NCBI GenBank assembly: GCA_937132085.1 | Contig: CAKZNV010000117.1 | Coordinates: 1 to 48,702 of the forward strand | DNA length: 48,702 nucleotides | Reading direction: 5' to 3' | Source of the DNA: an uncultured Rubritalea sp. | GTDB lineage: Bacteria > Verrucomicrobiota > Verrucomicrobiia > Verrucomicrobiales > Akkermansiaceae | In this document: positions 36,531 through 47,228 of the stretch, piece after piece | Layout: every line of letters begins with the position of its first letter | Position numbering within the stretch: the first letter of the stretch is position 1 | The notes under the pieces: model-generated | Database searches by the model: none | The model's input: the letters and a program-made list of their open reading frames with translations, nothing else | What the model was told of the DNA's origin: nothing | Position numbers and translations under genes: made by a program

Positions 36531-38042
36531 TTAGTGAGTTGAAAGATTTGAATCTAGGTTTTCTAGCTTATCAAGATCTCCTTCAGGTCCGTGTGGACTA
36601 CCGTGAGCGTGGCGCACGAGGAGTGTAGGATGACTGCTACGGCGGCCAAGTCTGAGCCACATGAGTAGTAGGTGACAGCAGAAGAAGAATGTAGCGATGA
36701 GAATAAAGATAAAGCCAGTCGTCAAACTTACAGCGTAAGGGAACAGACGAGTGTAAGCACTGTCTTGTGACTCATTCACATTCTCAAGAATCTCACCGTG
36801 GAGGAAACCACCACCGAGTGTGTAGAAGATAGCGATGAAGAGCACACCGTAGACTGTGAGCCAGAAGTGCTGACGGATAAGACCTACTGAGATCCACTCA
36901 CGGTTCGTGATACGTGGAACGATAAAATAGATAGCTCCATACATGCACATGCTGAAGAATCCGAGTAGACCAGTGATCTCAAGACCATACTGAGCTGTTG
37001 AGAACTGTGTGTATTTCATCACACCAGGAACTGACATCAAAGCACCGAGGGCAGCGAAAACGAGAAGTCCTACTACACCTGCCACTGTGAATCTGAGTGA
37101 TGGTGAGTGAGCCATTGCATCTTTCTTAGCAGAGGCTGTTTTGAGAATGTTGATCGCTACTGCTATCGCTGGGATGAGCATAAGAATCGCGGCACCTGCT
37201 GAGAGGAACTGCATGAACGATGGGATAGGTGCACCCATGAGACGCTGGAATCCTGTCCAAGGTCCAACAATCGCCAATGCCCAGAATCCGAATAGAGCGA
37301 GATTGTATGAGTAGACTGGACGGCCAGTTACTTTAGGAGCGATGTAGTAAGCACTAGCTATAGCTACTGGAGTGAAGAAGAGGAACATCAGCGCTGAACG
37401 ATACCAAGCTGAAGCTGCTGTCGCCATCATTTCATGACCTTCGCCAAGATAACCGATAGCGAAGAGGTGACCTGAGATAAATACCCATGGGAACCAGAAA
37501 AGTGTGGCCATTAGATACCACTGAGAAATATAGATGTGACCACCACGGCGAACACGGAAGGCAATCACTGCCCAGATGCCGATGAAAAAGTAGATAGCAA
37601 GAAGAACTGGCCAGATGAACTTAGGGAAATACATCCATGCTACACCAGAGCCTTCGCCCATAAGAATACGGATTGTGCCGATAGCAATACAAGCATTCCA
37701 GACGTGACCTGCTGTAAGGATGAGTCCTGATGCCTTACACTCCTGACGTGACAGTCTAGACATGAGCCAGATAATCACACCGAAGGCAGCTTGAGCTCCC
37801 CATCCGTAGATCATTGTGCTCAAGTGAGCCTGATAGAGAACACCTGTGTTTAAGAATGAGCAACCATCAAGGAAGCCAGGTGAATGCACTTTTGCTGAGA
37901 AAAGGATGCCGAGCACGAGCGATACCGCTAGCCATGCTGCTCCACTAGTGAAGAAGAACATCACAGGGTGGCGCAATGAGCGGTCAATATCCGCTCTAAG
38001 CTGGGTGTCTTCTAGATAAGGACTGTTAGTTTCCGTTGACAT
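36531..38042 (-). CDS. CcoN-like (cbb3 subunit I-like) protein lacking metal ligands
   Basis: A 503-residue, roughly 12-helix membrane protein that aligns well with cbb3 subunit I: GGHIYISQWY, then AWYRSALMFLFFT, PKVTGRPVYSYNLALFGFWAL, KYTQFSTAQYGLEITGLLGF, YFIVPRITNREW and GLIRQHFWLTVYG. CcoN has six key histidines. Only the first (His73 in YQAHLSTMIYGWG) is kept. The CuB His of the WYGHN motif is Ser216 (AWYRSA). The HH pair of the GPHHLHY motif is replaced in VGPWTGFQ (about 260-265). The HVH triplet before the GALGW motif is LEI (354-356, LEITGLLGF). It therefore should bind neither CuB nor haem b3, and low-spin haem is doubtful. A structural or electron-bridging role is inferred. The C-terminus is His-rich and cytoplasmic. 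Confidence 0.93.
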   Translation of the reverse strand: MSTETNSPYLEDTQLRADIDRSLRHPVMFFFTSGAAWLAVSLVLGILFSAKVHSPGFLDGCSFLNTGVLYQAHLSTMIYGWGAQAAFGVIIWLMSRLSRQECKASGLILTAGHVWNACIAIGTIRILMGEGSGVAWMYFPKFIWPVLLAIYFFIGIWAVIAFRVRRGGHIYISQWYLMATLFWFPWVFISGHLFAIGYLGEGHEMMATAASAWYRSALMFLFFTPVAIASAYYIAPKVTGRPVYSYNLALFGFWALAIVGPWTGFQRLMGAPIPSFMQFLSAGAAILMLIPAIAVAINILKTASAKKDAMAHSPSLRFTVAGVVGLLVFAALGALMSVPGVMKYTQFSTAQYGLEITGLLGFFSMCMYGAIYFIVPRITNREWISVGLIRQHFWLTVYGVLFIAIFYTLGGGFLHGEILENVNESQDSAYTRLFPYAVSLTTGFIFILIATFFFCCHLLLMWLRLGRRSSHPTLLVRHAHGSPHGPEGDLDKLENLDSNLSTH

Positions 38043-38083
38043 GAAATTTGGTGTGTTAAATCGTTTTGAAAATGATGTCCTGA

Positions 38084-38533
38084 TTATTCAGGGTTAGTTG
38101 GGGCTACTGGCTCAGCTGGTGCAGCAGGAGCGGGTGTTACTGGTGCAGGAGCGGGTGTTACTGTCGGAGCCTCTGCTGGTGCTTCTTCTACTGGAGCTGC
38201 CGGAGCAGGAGCGGGTGTTGGTTCCGCTGCTGGAGCCATTTCAGCTGCTTCAGGTGAAGCCACTGCTGATGCGGCTGGTGCTGCGTTCAGAGTATTCTGT
38301 AGTTTATCGAAGACGCTAGTAGGATCTACTTTAAGTGCAGCTGCTTGAGCAGCCTCTACTTTATCCTTTTTCACGAGTCTCTCTTGTCCACGCTCTTTAT
38401 CTACATCAGTCATCTCGTCATTGACGAATGTTCTGAGGAAGAAGCATGCTATTCCGAAGACTACGAAAAGTGCGAGTCCCCACCAGAAGGTGTTGAAGCG
38501 GCGTAGTGGTGTGTCACGTAGATTAGGTTCCAT
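38084..38533 (-). CDS. Single-pass membrane protein with Pro/Ala-rich tail
   Basis: A 149-residue protein: short N-terminus, one transmembrane helix (about 16-34: WWGLALFVVFGIACFFLRT), a charged stretch, then from about residue 80 a low-complexity tail of Pro, Ala, Val and Glu (PTPAPAPAAPVEEAPAEAP). Three exact 15-nt DNA copies of GCAGGAGCGGGTGTT (38124-38138, 38145-38159, 38205-38219) encode part of the tail, so it grows or shrinks by repeat slippage. It lies between actF and the CcoN-like gene. Some alternative complex III operons encode a small one-helix subunit (ActG) near this place, and this could be a counterpart, but I see no sequence proof. The tail may span the periplasm as a flexible linker. 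Confidence 0.75.
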   Translation of the reverse strand: MEPNLRDTPLRRFNTFWWGLALFVVFGIACFFLRTFVNDEMTDVDKERGQERLVKKDKVEAAQAAALKVDPTSVFDKLQNTLNAAPAASAVASPEAAEMAPAAEPTPAPAPAAPVEEAPAEAPTVTPAPAPVTPAPAAPAEPVAPTNPE

Positions 38534-38561
38534 GATGTGAGATGAGTAGTTTGTTAAAGGA

Positions 38562-39959
38562 TTAGTTATGAAGGTTAGCAGACTCTAGAAGACGTGGGTC
38601 ACGGTTCGGGTAGAGGTTTGCACTGCTGATGTTTCTGAGGAACATGAAGACGAAGAACGCTCCTACTGTGATGAATGCTACAATGTCGCCAAGATAAGCT
38701 GCATGATCTACGAAGAGCTCAGGGTGTCCAGCCTTAGTAGTAAGTGATGGTCCACGCTCTGCGATCACTGCGATGTAGAGATCTACGATGTGCATGATGA
38801 GAATGTAGATACAGATAGGCACTACGATCTTGGTCACCTTCTTCGCATAGTGTGGAAGAAGTAGCACGAAAGGAACAGCGAAGTGTAAGAATGGAAGTGA
38901 CAGACTCCATACCCACCATTGATCAGAGTTTCTGAGGAGGAAGTAAGAAGTTTCCTCTGTGATGTTCGCATACCAGATTAGCATGAACTGAGCGAATGAT
39001 ACGTATGCCCAGAAGATAACGAAAGCATGCATGAGCTTGCCCATGATGTGGTAGTGTTCCTTGCTCGTCACTGTCTTAAGGTAGCCCTTAGAGCGTAACC
39101 AAGTCAGTGTAAGAATGAGGACTGCCATTGAGTTCAGCGCACAACCTGCGAAGAAGTAAACTCCATACATTGTTGAGAACCACTTGTAATCAAGCGCCAT
39201 CATGAAATCCAGAGCGATGAATGTAGCGACTACTGCGAAGATCGGCATGATGATACATGAATACTGTCTCGCCTTGATCAGACGCTCACAGCCAGGATTA
39301 GGATCAGTGTCCTGAGCGATAGAGATCTTACGGAGAATGTAGATACCACCACCAAGAAGAACGAAGAAACCAATCACTCGGCCAAGCCAGAATGGAAGGT
39401 TCATATACCAATACTTCACATGAAGTAAGTGTGCGTAGTGATCAGACTCAACGCCATTTGCATGAGTCACCTCAGCTTCGTGATGAAGAGCGTGTCCAGC
39501 ACCTGCGTAGGCAGAAGGAGCTACGTATTCTTCACCAGATACTTCTGCGTTATGCTTCACATCCGCAGCTGTGATGTCACGGTGCATATCCATCCACTCA
39601 TACAGATCGTTCTGCACGCTTGGGATCATTAGCGGGATCGCGATGATTGCGAAGAATGGGAATACAAATCCTAGGTTTTCCATCAGACGACGGACAGATA
39701 CGCCCCAGCCTGAGTTAGTCACATGGTGAAGGATCATCCAGAATGCACCACCAAGGGTGATCGAGATGAAGAACATGAACGCAAATACCCATGAGTAAGC
39801 AAAGCCACCCTTCCAAGTATCGTTCATGAATAGGAATGCACTAGCTACAGCTCCAATGATGAAGATGATGAGTGCGATGAATTTAGGTCGATTGATGTGT
39901 TTAGCATCGATCTTCTCCCCGTTTAGAGGGATGTCCTTTGATGTGACGTTGTGTGCCAT
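38562..39959 (-). CDS. actF: Alternative complex III subunit ActF
   Basis: A 465-residue integral membrane protein with about ten helices, belonging to the ActC/ActF (NrfD/PsrC-like) family. It starts with a charged N-terminus, then IALIIFIIGAVASAFLFMN. Between helices 3 and 4 is a periplasmic, His-rich insertion (GHALHHEAEV, about 150-175). The segments PFWLGRVIGFF and FVLLLPHYAKKV follow. In ACIII, ActF sits next to ActC as a second membrane subunit without cofactors and may contribute to proton handling. It is positioned after actE, the standard order actABCDEF. Confidence rests on operon order and topology more than on motifs. Confidence 0.9.
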   Translation of the reverse strand: MAHNVTSKDIPLNGEKIDAKHINRPKFIALIIFIIGAVASAFLFMNDTWKGGFAYSWVFAFMFFISITLGGAFWMILHHVTNSGWGVSVRRLMENLGFVFPFFAIIAIPLMIPSVQNDLYEWMDMHRDITAADVKHNAEVSGEEYVAPSAYAGAGHALHHEAEVTHANGVESDHYAHLLHVKYWYMNLPFWLGRVIGFFVLLGGGIYILRKISIAQDTDPNPGCERLIKARQYSCIIMPIFAVVATFIALDFMMALDYKWFSTMYGVYFFAGCALNSMAVLILTLTWLRSKGYLKTVTSKEHYHIMGKLMHAFVIFWAYVSFAQFMLIWYANITEETSYFLLRNSDQWWVWSLSLPFLHFAVPFVLLLPHYAKKVTKIVVPICIYILIMHIVDLYIAVIAERGPSLTTKAGHPELFVDHAAYLGDIVAFITVGAFFVFMFLRNISSANLYPNRDPRLLESANLHN

Positions 39960-40011
39960 GGGACTGTGATTAGTATTGAGTTAAATGAATGTTTTGAAAA
40001 TTGATTACGAA

Positions 40012-40644
40012 CTATTTCGCAGCCTCTGTCTTAGAAGCTTCCTGAAGCGCTTTCACGTAGGCCACTGTTGCCCAGCGGTCATAGAGAGTCATGTCTGAGC
40101 CCATCTGACCCATTAGCCCTCTACCTTTGTTGAGCACGTAGTAAATATTGCCTTCACCGAGTGTCGATGTTGTGAGACTTGCCACTGTATTGAAACCATA
40201 TTCGGAAACGATGCCTTTGCCGTCGCCGGACTCACCGTGACAGATAGCACACTTGTAGCCGAACACTTCTTTTCCTCTAGTAAGGAAAGCTGTCTGGTTT
40301 TCTAGGTCATTCTTAAGCTCAAGCTCCTCAGGGAAACCTGTGCCGTAGTTAACACCGTCAATAAGTCCAGTGTGGAGATAAGTAGTCTTGTTACCGTAGC
40401 CGCTTAGCTCAGACTTAGCATCTGGAGACAGAGTGTGACCGAAAGGAACAGTGTGATCAACAGGCTTCTGTGAACCCATGTCGTTCCTGAAGAAGTCATT
40501 TGCAGACTGCGGATTGATACGATCTTGATCATCCATGTCTGGGAAGACGCGGATTGGTGTTTGCTTGAATTTATCACCACGGAATCCGAAGACGCTGATG
40601 ACGAAGACGATTACGAGTAAGTAGGATAGAAAGAAATAGCGCAT
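40012..40644 (-). CDS. actE: Alternative complex III monohaem cytochrome c subunit ActE
   Basis: A 210-residue cytochrome with an N-terminal signal/anchor helix (3-20) and a class I haem domain: CAICH at 132-136, followed by GESGDGKG and a likely axial Met in GRGLMGQMGSDM. ActE is the exit point for electrons from quinol oxidation in alternative complex III, handing them to a soluble or membrane cytochrome c or directly to an oxidase. The lipobox Cys known for some ActE proteins is not visible. It follows actD by 21 nt. Confidence 0.93.
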   Translation of the reverse strand: MRYFFLSYLLVIVFVISVFGFRGDKFKQTPIRVFPDMDDQDRINPQSANDFFRNDMGSQKPVDHTVPFGHTLSPDAKSELSGYGNKTTYLHTGLIDGVNYGTGFPEELELKNDLENQTAFLTRGKEVFGYKCAICHGESGDGKGIVSEYGFNTVASLTTSTLGEGNIYYVLNKGRGLMGQMGSDMTLYDRWATVAYVKALQEASKTEAAK

Positions 40645-40665
40645 GATAATTTAGTGTCTAAAAGT

Positions 40666-41220
40666 TTAGTCTTCTTCCTCCACGAGTTCGATGTTTTTAC
40701 CACCAGCTTCTTCGAGAAGAGCCTTGGTATCTTCTGCCGAGAAGTTCGGGTCACGTGCTTCCACAGCGATGAAGAATCCATCATCTGTAGAGCGGTGGAA
40801 CTGACGACTTGCGAACAGTGGGTGGTTCAGTCTAGGAAGACCCATGAGGCCTAGTAGACAGAACAGAACCGTGAAGCCTGAGAATAGAATCGTAAGCTCA
40901 AACATGATCGGGAAGAACGCCGCGGTGGTGAAAATGTTCGCCGGCTTAGCCTGAACGATCGTTGGGTAAATGATTACCTGTGTGATGTAGGCCAAGCTGA
41001 ATCCAGTCAGAAGACCAGTAGATCCACCGAAGAATACGAAATAAGGGAGGATAGAACGGCGAAGTCCCATCGCATCATCCAGTCCGTGGATTGGATAAGG
41101 TGAATAGCAGTCCCATTTCTTGAATCCGGCATCACGCACTTTCTCTGCACCCTTGTAGAGTGCTGATGCGCTTTCGAATTCGGCTAGATAACCGTAAACT
41201 CTTTTTACTGATGTGCTCAC
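40666..41220 (-). CDS. actD: Alternative complex III subunit ActD (DUF3341)
   Basis: A 184-residue protein with the ActD pattern: an N-terminal alpha/beta part (RVYGYLAEFESASALYKGAEKVRDAGF, followed by YSPYPIHGLDDAMGLRRS), then two transmembrane helices (about 59-82 and 96-128) and a C-terminal FFIAVEARDPNF strand region. The N-terminal domain lies in the cytoplasm and binds beside ActC; no cofactor. The start codon is GTG at 41220. It sits 43 nt behind actC. Confidence 0.93.
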   Translation of the reverse strand: MSTSVKRVYGYLAEFESASALYKGAEKVRDAGFKKWDCYSPYPIHGLDDAMGLRRSILPYFVFFGGSTGLLTGFSLAYITQVIIYPTIVQAKPANIFTTAAFFPIMFELTILFSGFTVLFCLLGLMGLPRLNHPLFASRQFHRSTDDGFFIAVEARDPNFSAEDTKALLEEAGGKNIELVEEED

Positions 41221-41263
41221 TGTGTTGTGATTGGTTAGATTTTAAATGATTTGAATTGATTGA

Positions 41264-42757
<1,494 letters not shown>

Positions 42758-42813
42758 CGTATTAAATGATTATATGAGTTTTTCTAAAATTTGTCTGAAT
42801 CCGTAGTCCTAGA

Positions 42814-45800
42814 TTAGTGCATGTGGATCGTTGCTCTACCTACCTTAGTTGCTGACTTCATAGCAGGGTTCGGGTTCTTCACACGTGCCATGTAAGAGGT
42901 GCGTGGTCGGGTGCCGATGTAGTTAAGTAGGTCGTAAGTTCTTGGATTTGCGTAAGTCCCTTGGATGTTAGCTTCAAGATTCTCCTCCTTGATCTTCTTA
43001 GTCTTCTGAATGTCATCATCAGGGTTAAGAATGTTACCAAAGACGATCGCTCCAGCTTCACAAGCATCCTGACAGGCTACCTTCACGCTGTTCGCAGGTG
43101 CCATGAGCATTTTGTTCATGTCTTGCTTGCCATCAGCATTGAATTCATAAGATGGCTTGCCTGACTTCTGCACAGCCTTCTTAACATTCGCTTTAGCATC
43201 GATCTTAGCTGACTGGAGTCTCTGCACACAGTATGTGCACTTCTCCATCACACCACGCATACGAACTGTTACGTTCGGGTTACGCTGGAGTGACTTAGAG
43301 TCTCCTACCTGCTTCTCACCGAGAGGTCCTTTGTAGAGGTTCTTGTGAAGAAGTGGGTTACGCTTGTTGTAGTCAAAGAAGTTGAATCGACGTGCCTTGT
43401 ATGGGCAGTTATTCGCACAGTAACGTGTTCCAATACAACGGTTATAAGCCATTGAGTTGAGTCCGTCTTCTGTGTGAACTGTTGCGTTCACTGGGCAAAC
43501 TGTCTCACATGGAGCGCTCTCGCACTGCACACATGCTACCGGGTTAGGAATCACTTCTAGAGGAGTATTCCAGTCCTGAGATGGGTTAGAAGGAGCTTCT
43601 CCGAGCTTAAGATCGTCTGCATGATCAGCATGACCTGGCTCAGCAAAGTAACGATCCATTCTGATCCAGTGCATCTCACGGCCCATTGCCACCTGAGTTT
43701 TACCCACAACTGGGATGTTATTCTCAGCCTGACAAGCCACGAGACAGGCACTACAACCTGTGCATGTGCTCAAATCGATAGACATTGCCCACTGATGAGA
43801 CTGATCCCAAAGGTGCTTCTTGCCATCACGGTCTTCAAACTTGTAGAGCGAGATATTCTGTGGAACGTGTGAATCAAGTCCCTGCTTAGCAACATTGTCT
43901 AGCTGCTTAGCGTAGTCTTGAGTGTGGCCACCAGTTTTCACTGCTGGCAATGTAGAAATCTCTCTTGCGAGCGCACGTCCATACATTGAGTGGTGCTCCT
44001 GAGTTCTCGCTAGCTTGTAACGCTTGTCCTCGATCTTCTCAACAGTCACCTCAGTGTTTGCTGCGAAGTAATCTTGGCCATTTCTCAATGGATAAGCATC
44101 AAATCCGGTATTCACACCGACACTTGAGACATTCTTAGAGCTGTCCTTATCGTAGTCGATCGCTCCACCTCTGAATTCTTCAGCCCAGTGTTCGTCATAG
44201 CCTTGGCCATATCCGAGTGGCAGCGAGATCACATTATCAGCCATGCCGAATGCTACGATCACTACTGCGTCTACTGATTTACCTCCTACGGAAACTTTCA
44301 CCATAGGACCGAAGAGACTAGGTCCGCCTCCGTCTTGTGGCACTGGAGTAGTTTTTACACCTGTCTCAGTTGCGATTCCTAGGTTTGCCCACCATGCTTT
44401 TTCTAGCTTCTCTAGTTCTACGAGATCTTCGTAGAGGCCGAGGTCTTTAGCTGTCTGTGGTGACATGTAAGCCGCGTTATCCCATGTCAACTTAGACATT
44501 GGATCTGGCGCTTCTTGTAGCCATGAGTTGTTGATATAGCGTCCGTCGTAGACAGAATAGTCAGTCACGAACACCACGTCTGGTTTAGCCGGTGAAGTTG
44601 GCGCCGCTACTACTGTGAGAGCTGCTGCCACACCACTGCCGTTACCAGCTGTTGCGTATTTGTAATCAGCTGTGAACCCTGTTCTTACTAGATCCTTAAA
44701 GTTTGTCTTATTAGCAAATGCATCGCTAGATACCTTAACCTTCTTTTCAAACGTAGTCTTCACTGCTGTGTAAGCTGGTGAGACTGCTTTGTCGTCTGAC
44801 AGTGAGTTATGAAGCTCGATCTTATCGCCAAGTAGGCCAGTCAAAAGCTCGAATTCCTGGATACCACCGTAGAGCGGAAGGATGAGTGGCTGAACCAATG
44901 TGTAGCGACCTTCGTCACCACTAAATCCGTCACTCCAGCTCTCTAGGTAGTGAGCTGCTGGGATGTGAAGATCCGCAGCATTCGCAGAAGCATTCACATG
45001 AATCCCCCACTGCACTACGTTCTTGCTCTTCACGATCTCATTGAAATCTTTACCACCAAGTGATGGATTCTCATACACTGGGTTTGCTGGTGTTGCGAGG
45101 ATCACTGTATCGAGTGAACCTGCATCCTTAGCGAAATCTTCGATAGATCCGAGTTGCGCATGCTTCTTCTCAGTGCGTGCTACCAGAACTCCTGTCTGAT
45201 AAGCGCCAATCTTGCTGTTGATTGCATAAACTGCATCGTGTAGCTCTTTGTCATATCGACTACCGAGAAGCACTACGCCTCCGCCAGTTTTAAGATCTGC
45301 TGCACATGCTTTGATCCATGCTGTTTTATCTGCATCGAATTTACCACTAGCTGCACCACCACTGATCTCAGCTGCGAGATCCTGAATGAATGCTGCGATC
45401 TGACTAGGAGCCAGAGGTGCTCGGTGATCCGCCATACCACCTGTGACAGTGTAAGTCGGCTCTACGGAATAAAGTCTGTTGAGCTCTTTAGCGTATTTGA
45501 TTGGATCTTCGTTGTAGTCAGCACCTTCTGGGCGACGTCTATCGTAGAATCCTTTTGTGTCTCCCTGCTTATCTAGATCTAGGAAATCACTATCGAGTGA
45601 AAGAATACGCTTCGCCTTAGAAAAGTCTGCTTTTACTACAGCATGCTTACCAAAGATCTGAGCTGCTGACGCCCTGCGTCCTGCACCTGCTAGAGCTTCG
45701 TAGCCGTAGAACTTAGCGTTAGTATACTTCGCTCTAAGTTGAGTGATGAGCTCAGTTCTTGTTAGTGAGTCGTCCTCACCAAATACGAAACCGATTTTAC

Positions 45801-46347
45801 CGCTCTTAGTAAACTTCTCTAGCTTCTCGATTGCCGCCGCCTTCGTGATCTTCTCACCTTTAGCGAGGAAATTACGTGAACGAGCAGGATCGTAAAGATC
45901 AAGAATGCTTGCCTGTGCCATTGAACCAACACCAGCTGTCCCAGCTAGCTTGTTTGGCTCTAGCTTAGTAGGGCGACCTTCGTGATACGTAGCTACTAGT
46001 GAAAGCGCTCCATTTGCTGAAGGCATTGCAGTCGCGTAGTAAGATGGCTTACCTGGGATGCTCCACTCTACCGAGTTGATGTAAGGGACGATCAGCGCCT
46101 CTGGACGACGACATGCAGCAAGGCCGAAACCTGCTAGAGCAGTCGACGCTCCCATAAGCTTTAGGAAACTACGTCTTGTAGTCTCCTGATCTTCTTCGTC
46201 TCTCATCTGCTCTGATGCTCTAGGGAACTCTCTGTCTACCCACTGGCGAAGGCCAGGAGTATCTTCTAGTTCTCCAGCGCTACGCCAGACTTTATTGCCT
46301 AAGTCCTCTGCTGGGACTTCAGGGTGATTCCATTTACGTTTACTCAT
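42814..46347 (-). CDS. actB: Alternative complex III iron-sulfur subunit ActB
   Basis: An 1177-residue fusion of a molybdopterin-oxidoreductase-like domain (about 80-780; it binds no Mo in this family) and a ferredoxin-like domain (about 800-1177). The N-terminus has a Tat-type motif RRSFLKLMG (58-66) followed by GFGLAACR, where LAAC looks like a lipobox with Cys79. The ferredoxin part carries CTGCSACLVAC (about 860), CVQCESAPCETVC (about 938), CIGTRYCANNC (about 969), CTYC (about 1034) and CQDAC (about 1090). That totals 15 Cys, as needed for three [4Fe-4S] and one [3Fe-4S] cluster. It carries electrons from ActC to the haem subunits. It follows actA after a 55-nt gap. Confidence 0.96.
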   Translation of the reverse strand: MSKRKWNHPEVPAEDLGNKVWRSAGELEDTPGLRQWVDREFPRASEQMRDEEDQETTRRSFLKLMGASTALAGFGLAACRRPEALIVPYINSVEWSIPGKPSYYATAMPSANGALSLVATYHEGRPTKLEPNKLAGTAGVGSMAQASILDLYDPARSRNFLAKGEKITKAAAIEKLEKFTKSGKIGFVFGEDDSLTRTELITQLRAKYTNAKFYGYEALAGAGRRASAAQIFGKHAVVKADFSKAKRILSLDSDFLDLDKQGDTKGFYDRRRPEGADYNEDPIKYAKELNRLYSVEPTYTVTGGMADHRAPLAPSQIAAFIQDLAAEISGGAASGKFDADKTAWIKACAADLKTGGGVVLLGSRYDKELHDAVYAINSKIGAYQTGVLVARTEKKHAQLGSIEDFAKDAGSLDTVILATPANPVYENPSLGGKDFNEIVKSKNVVQWGIHVNASANAADLHIPAAHYLESWSDGFSGDEGRYTLVQPLILPLYGGIQEFELLTGLLGDKIELHNSLSDDKAVSPAYTAVKTTFEKKVKVSSDAFANKTNFKDLVRTGFTADYKYATAGNGSGVAAALTVVAAPTSPAKPDVVFVTDYSVYDGRYINNSWLQEAPDPMSKLTWDNAAYMSPQTAKDLGLYEDLVELEKLEKAWWANLGIATETGVKTTPVPQDGGGPSLFGPMVKVSVGGKSVDAVVIVAFGMADNVISLPLGYGQGYDEHWAEEFRGGAIDYDKDSSKNVSSVGVNTGFDAYPLRNGQDYFAANTEVTVEKIEDKRYKLARTQEHHSMYGRALAREISTLPAVKTGGHTQDYAKQLDNVAKQGLDSHVPQNISLYKFEDRDGKKHLWDQSHQWAMSIDLSTCTGCSACLVACQAENNIPVVGKTQVAMGREMHWIRMDRYFAEPGHADHADDLKLGEAPSNPSQDWNTPLEVIPNPVACVQCESAPCETVCPVNATVHTEDGLNSMAYNRCIGTRYCANNCPYKARRFNFFDYNKRNPLLHKNLYKGPLGEKQVGDSKSLQRNPNVTVRMRGVMEKCTYCVQRLQSAKIDAKANVKKAVQKSGKPSYEFNADGKQDMNKMLMAPANSVKVACQDACEAGAIVFGNILNPDDDIQKTKKIKEENLEANIQGTYANPRTYDLLNYIGTRPRTSYMARVKNPNPAMKSATKVGRATIHMH

Positions 46348-46402
46348 TTCAGATGAAAAAGTTCGAGTTTAAATTGTTATAAAATTGGTTTTGAAAAAGC
46401 GA

Positions 46403-47158
46403 TTAACGGTGACAAGTAAAGCAGCTCTCCTTAGGGCGAACATTCCAGCGTTCCTTAAGCATCAGACCCATAGCCTTCTGCGCATCGTCTTCTTTACTTA
46501 GATCTAGATCTTCCGTCTCTGCGCTACCTGCGATGAACTCCTGAATCGAGCTCTTAGCGCTCGGGTTCTTCTCGATGAACTTTCGGACATCATACTCTAG
46601 GTTGAAAACTTCTTCTAGCGGACGCAGAGCGTCTTCTGGAGCACGGTGACAATCAATACATTGCCCCATACTTAGTGGCTTAGCGTGGAATACAACACGC
46701 ATCTTATTCACTTCACCGTGACACTCGATACATGAAACACCTCTGTTCAGGTGAGCTGAGTGATTAAAGTAAACATAATCAGGAGCCTTAGTGACTCTTA
46801 CCCACTGAACCGGCTTATCATTATCGATCGCATCCATCAAAGGAGCTAGTCTAGGGCTATCAGATTTGATGTTCCCCTTAGTTTTGTGGTGACAGTTAGC
46901 ACAAGTGTTAGCGCTTGGAATATTCGCATGACCAGACTTCTCTACGAAGCTGTGACAGTGACGACAATCTAGACCTAATTGGTTCACATGAAGCTCGTGA
47001 TCGTAAGGAATCGGCTGATCTGGCATATAGCCAACTCGCTGAGCCTTAGGCGTAGCATAGTAAGTAACTGCCAATACTACCCCGATAGCAAGTGCGCCGA
47101 TACATACTGCGATCTTTAGGGGTAAAAAGTTTGTGTAACGTGGGAAAATGTTAGCCAT
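46403..47158 (-). CDS. actA: Alternative complex III pentahaem cytochrome c subunit ActA
   Basis: The first gene of the 17.6-kb respiratory operon. From the ATG at 47158 it encodes 251 residues with one N-terminal transmembrane helix (about 14-34) and five haem motifs: CRHCH (65-69), CANCH (86-90), CIECH (143-147), CIDCH (167-171) and CFTCH (246-250), the last one residue from the C-terminus. This matches the pentahaem ActA family. A longer reading frame from TTG at 47173 adds five residues, but the ATG is the more natural start. Promoter and palindrome lie 40-70 nt upstream. Confidence 0.95.
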   Translation of the reverse strand: MANIFPRYTNFLPLKIAVCIGALAIGVVLAVTYYATPKAQRVGYMPDQPIPYDHELHVNQLGLDCRHCHSFVEKSGHANIPSANTCANCHHKTKGNIKSDSPRLAPLMDAIDNDKPVQWVRVTKAPDYVYFNHSAHLNRGVSCIECHGEVNKMRVVFHAKPLSMGQCIDCHRAPEDALRPLEEVFNLEYDVRKFIEKNPSAKSSIQEFIAGSAETEDLDLSKEDDAQKAMGLMLKERWNVRPKESCFTCHR

Positions 47159-47199
47159 ATGGTTTCGTTGCAAGTCGTTGCTGTCAGTGCTGTGAGGTG

Positions 47200-47228
47200 C
47201 TTATAATCGCTTGTGAAATTTTTCACAA
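47200..47228 (-). promoter_or_regulatory. Promoter of the respiratory operon
   Basis: On the minus strand TTGTGA (47228-47223) and TATAAG (47205-47200) are exactly 17 nt apart, giving 4-5 of 6 consensus matches each. Transcription would begin near 47193, about 35 nt before the actA ATG. The -35 box forms one arm of the palindrome at 47210-47229. Confidence 0.55.

Noticed and set aside
36531-38042. Calling this gene a functional cbb3 oxidase subunit
   Set aside because: Overall similarity invites the label, but the CuB and haem b3 histidines are absent on direct inspection. Terminal oxidase activity is assigned to CoxA only.
38098-38319. Plus-strand 73-codon frame very rich in Leu/Val/Gln
   Set aside because: It is the mirror of the Pro/Ala-repeat tail on the minus strand.
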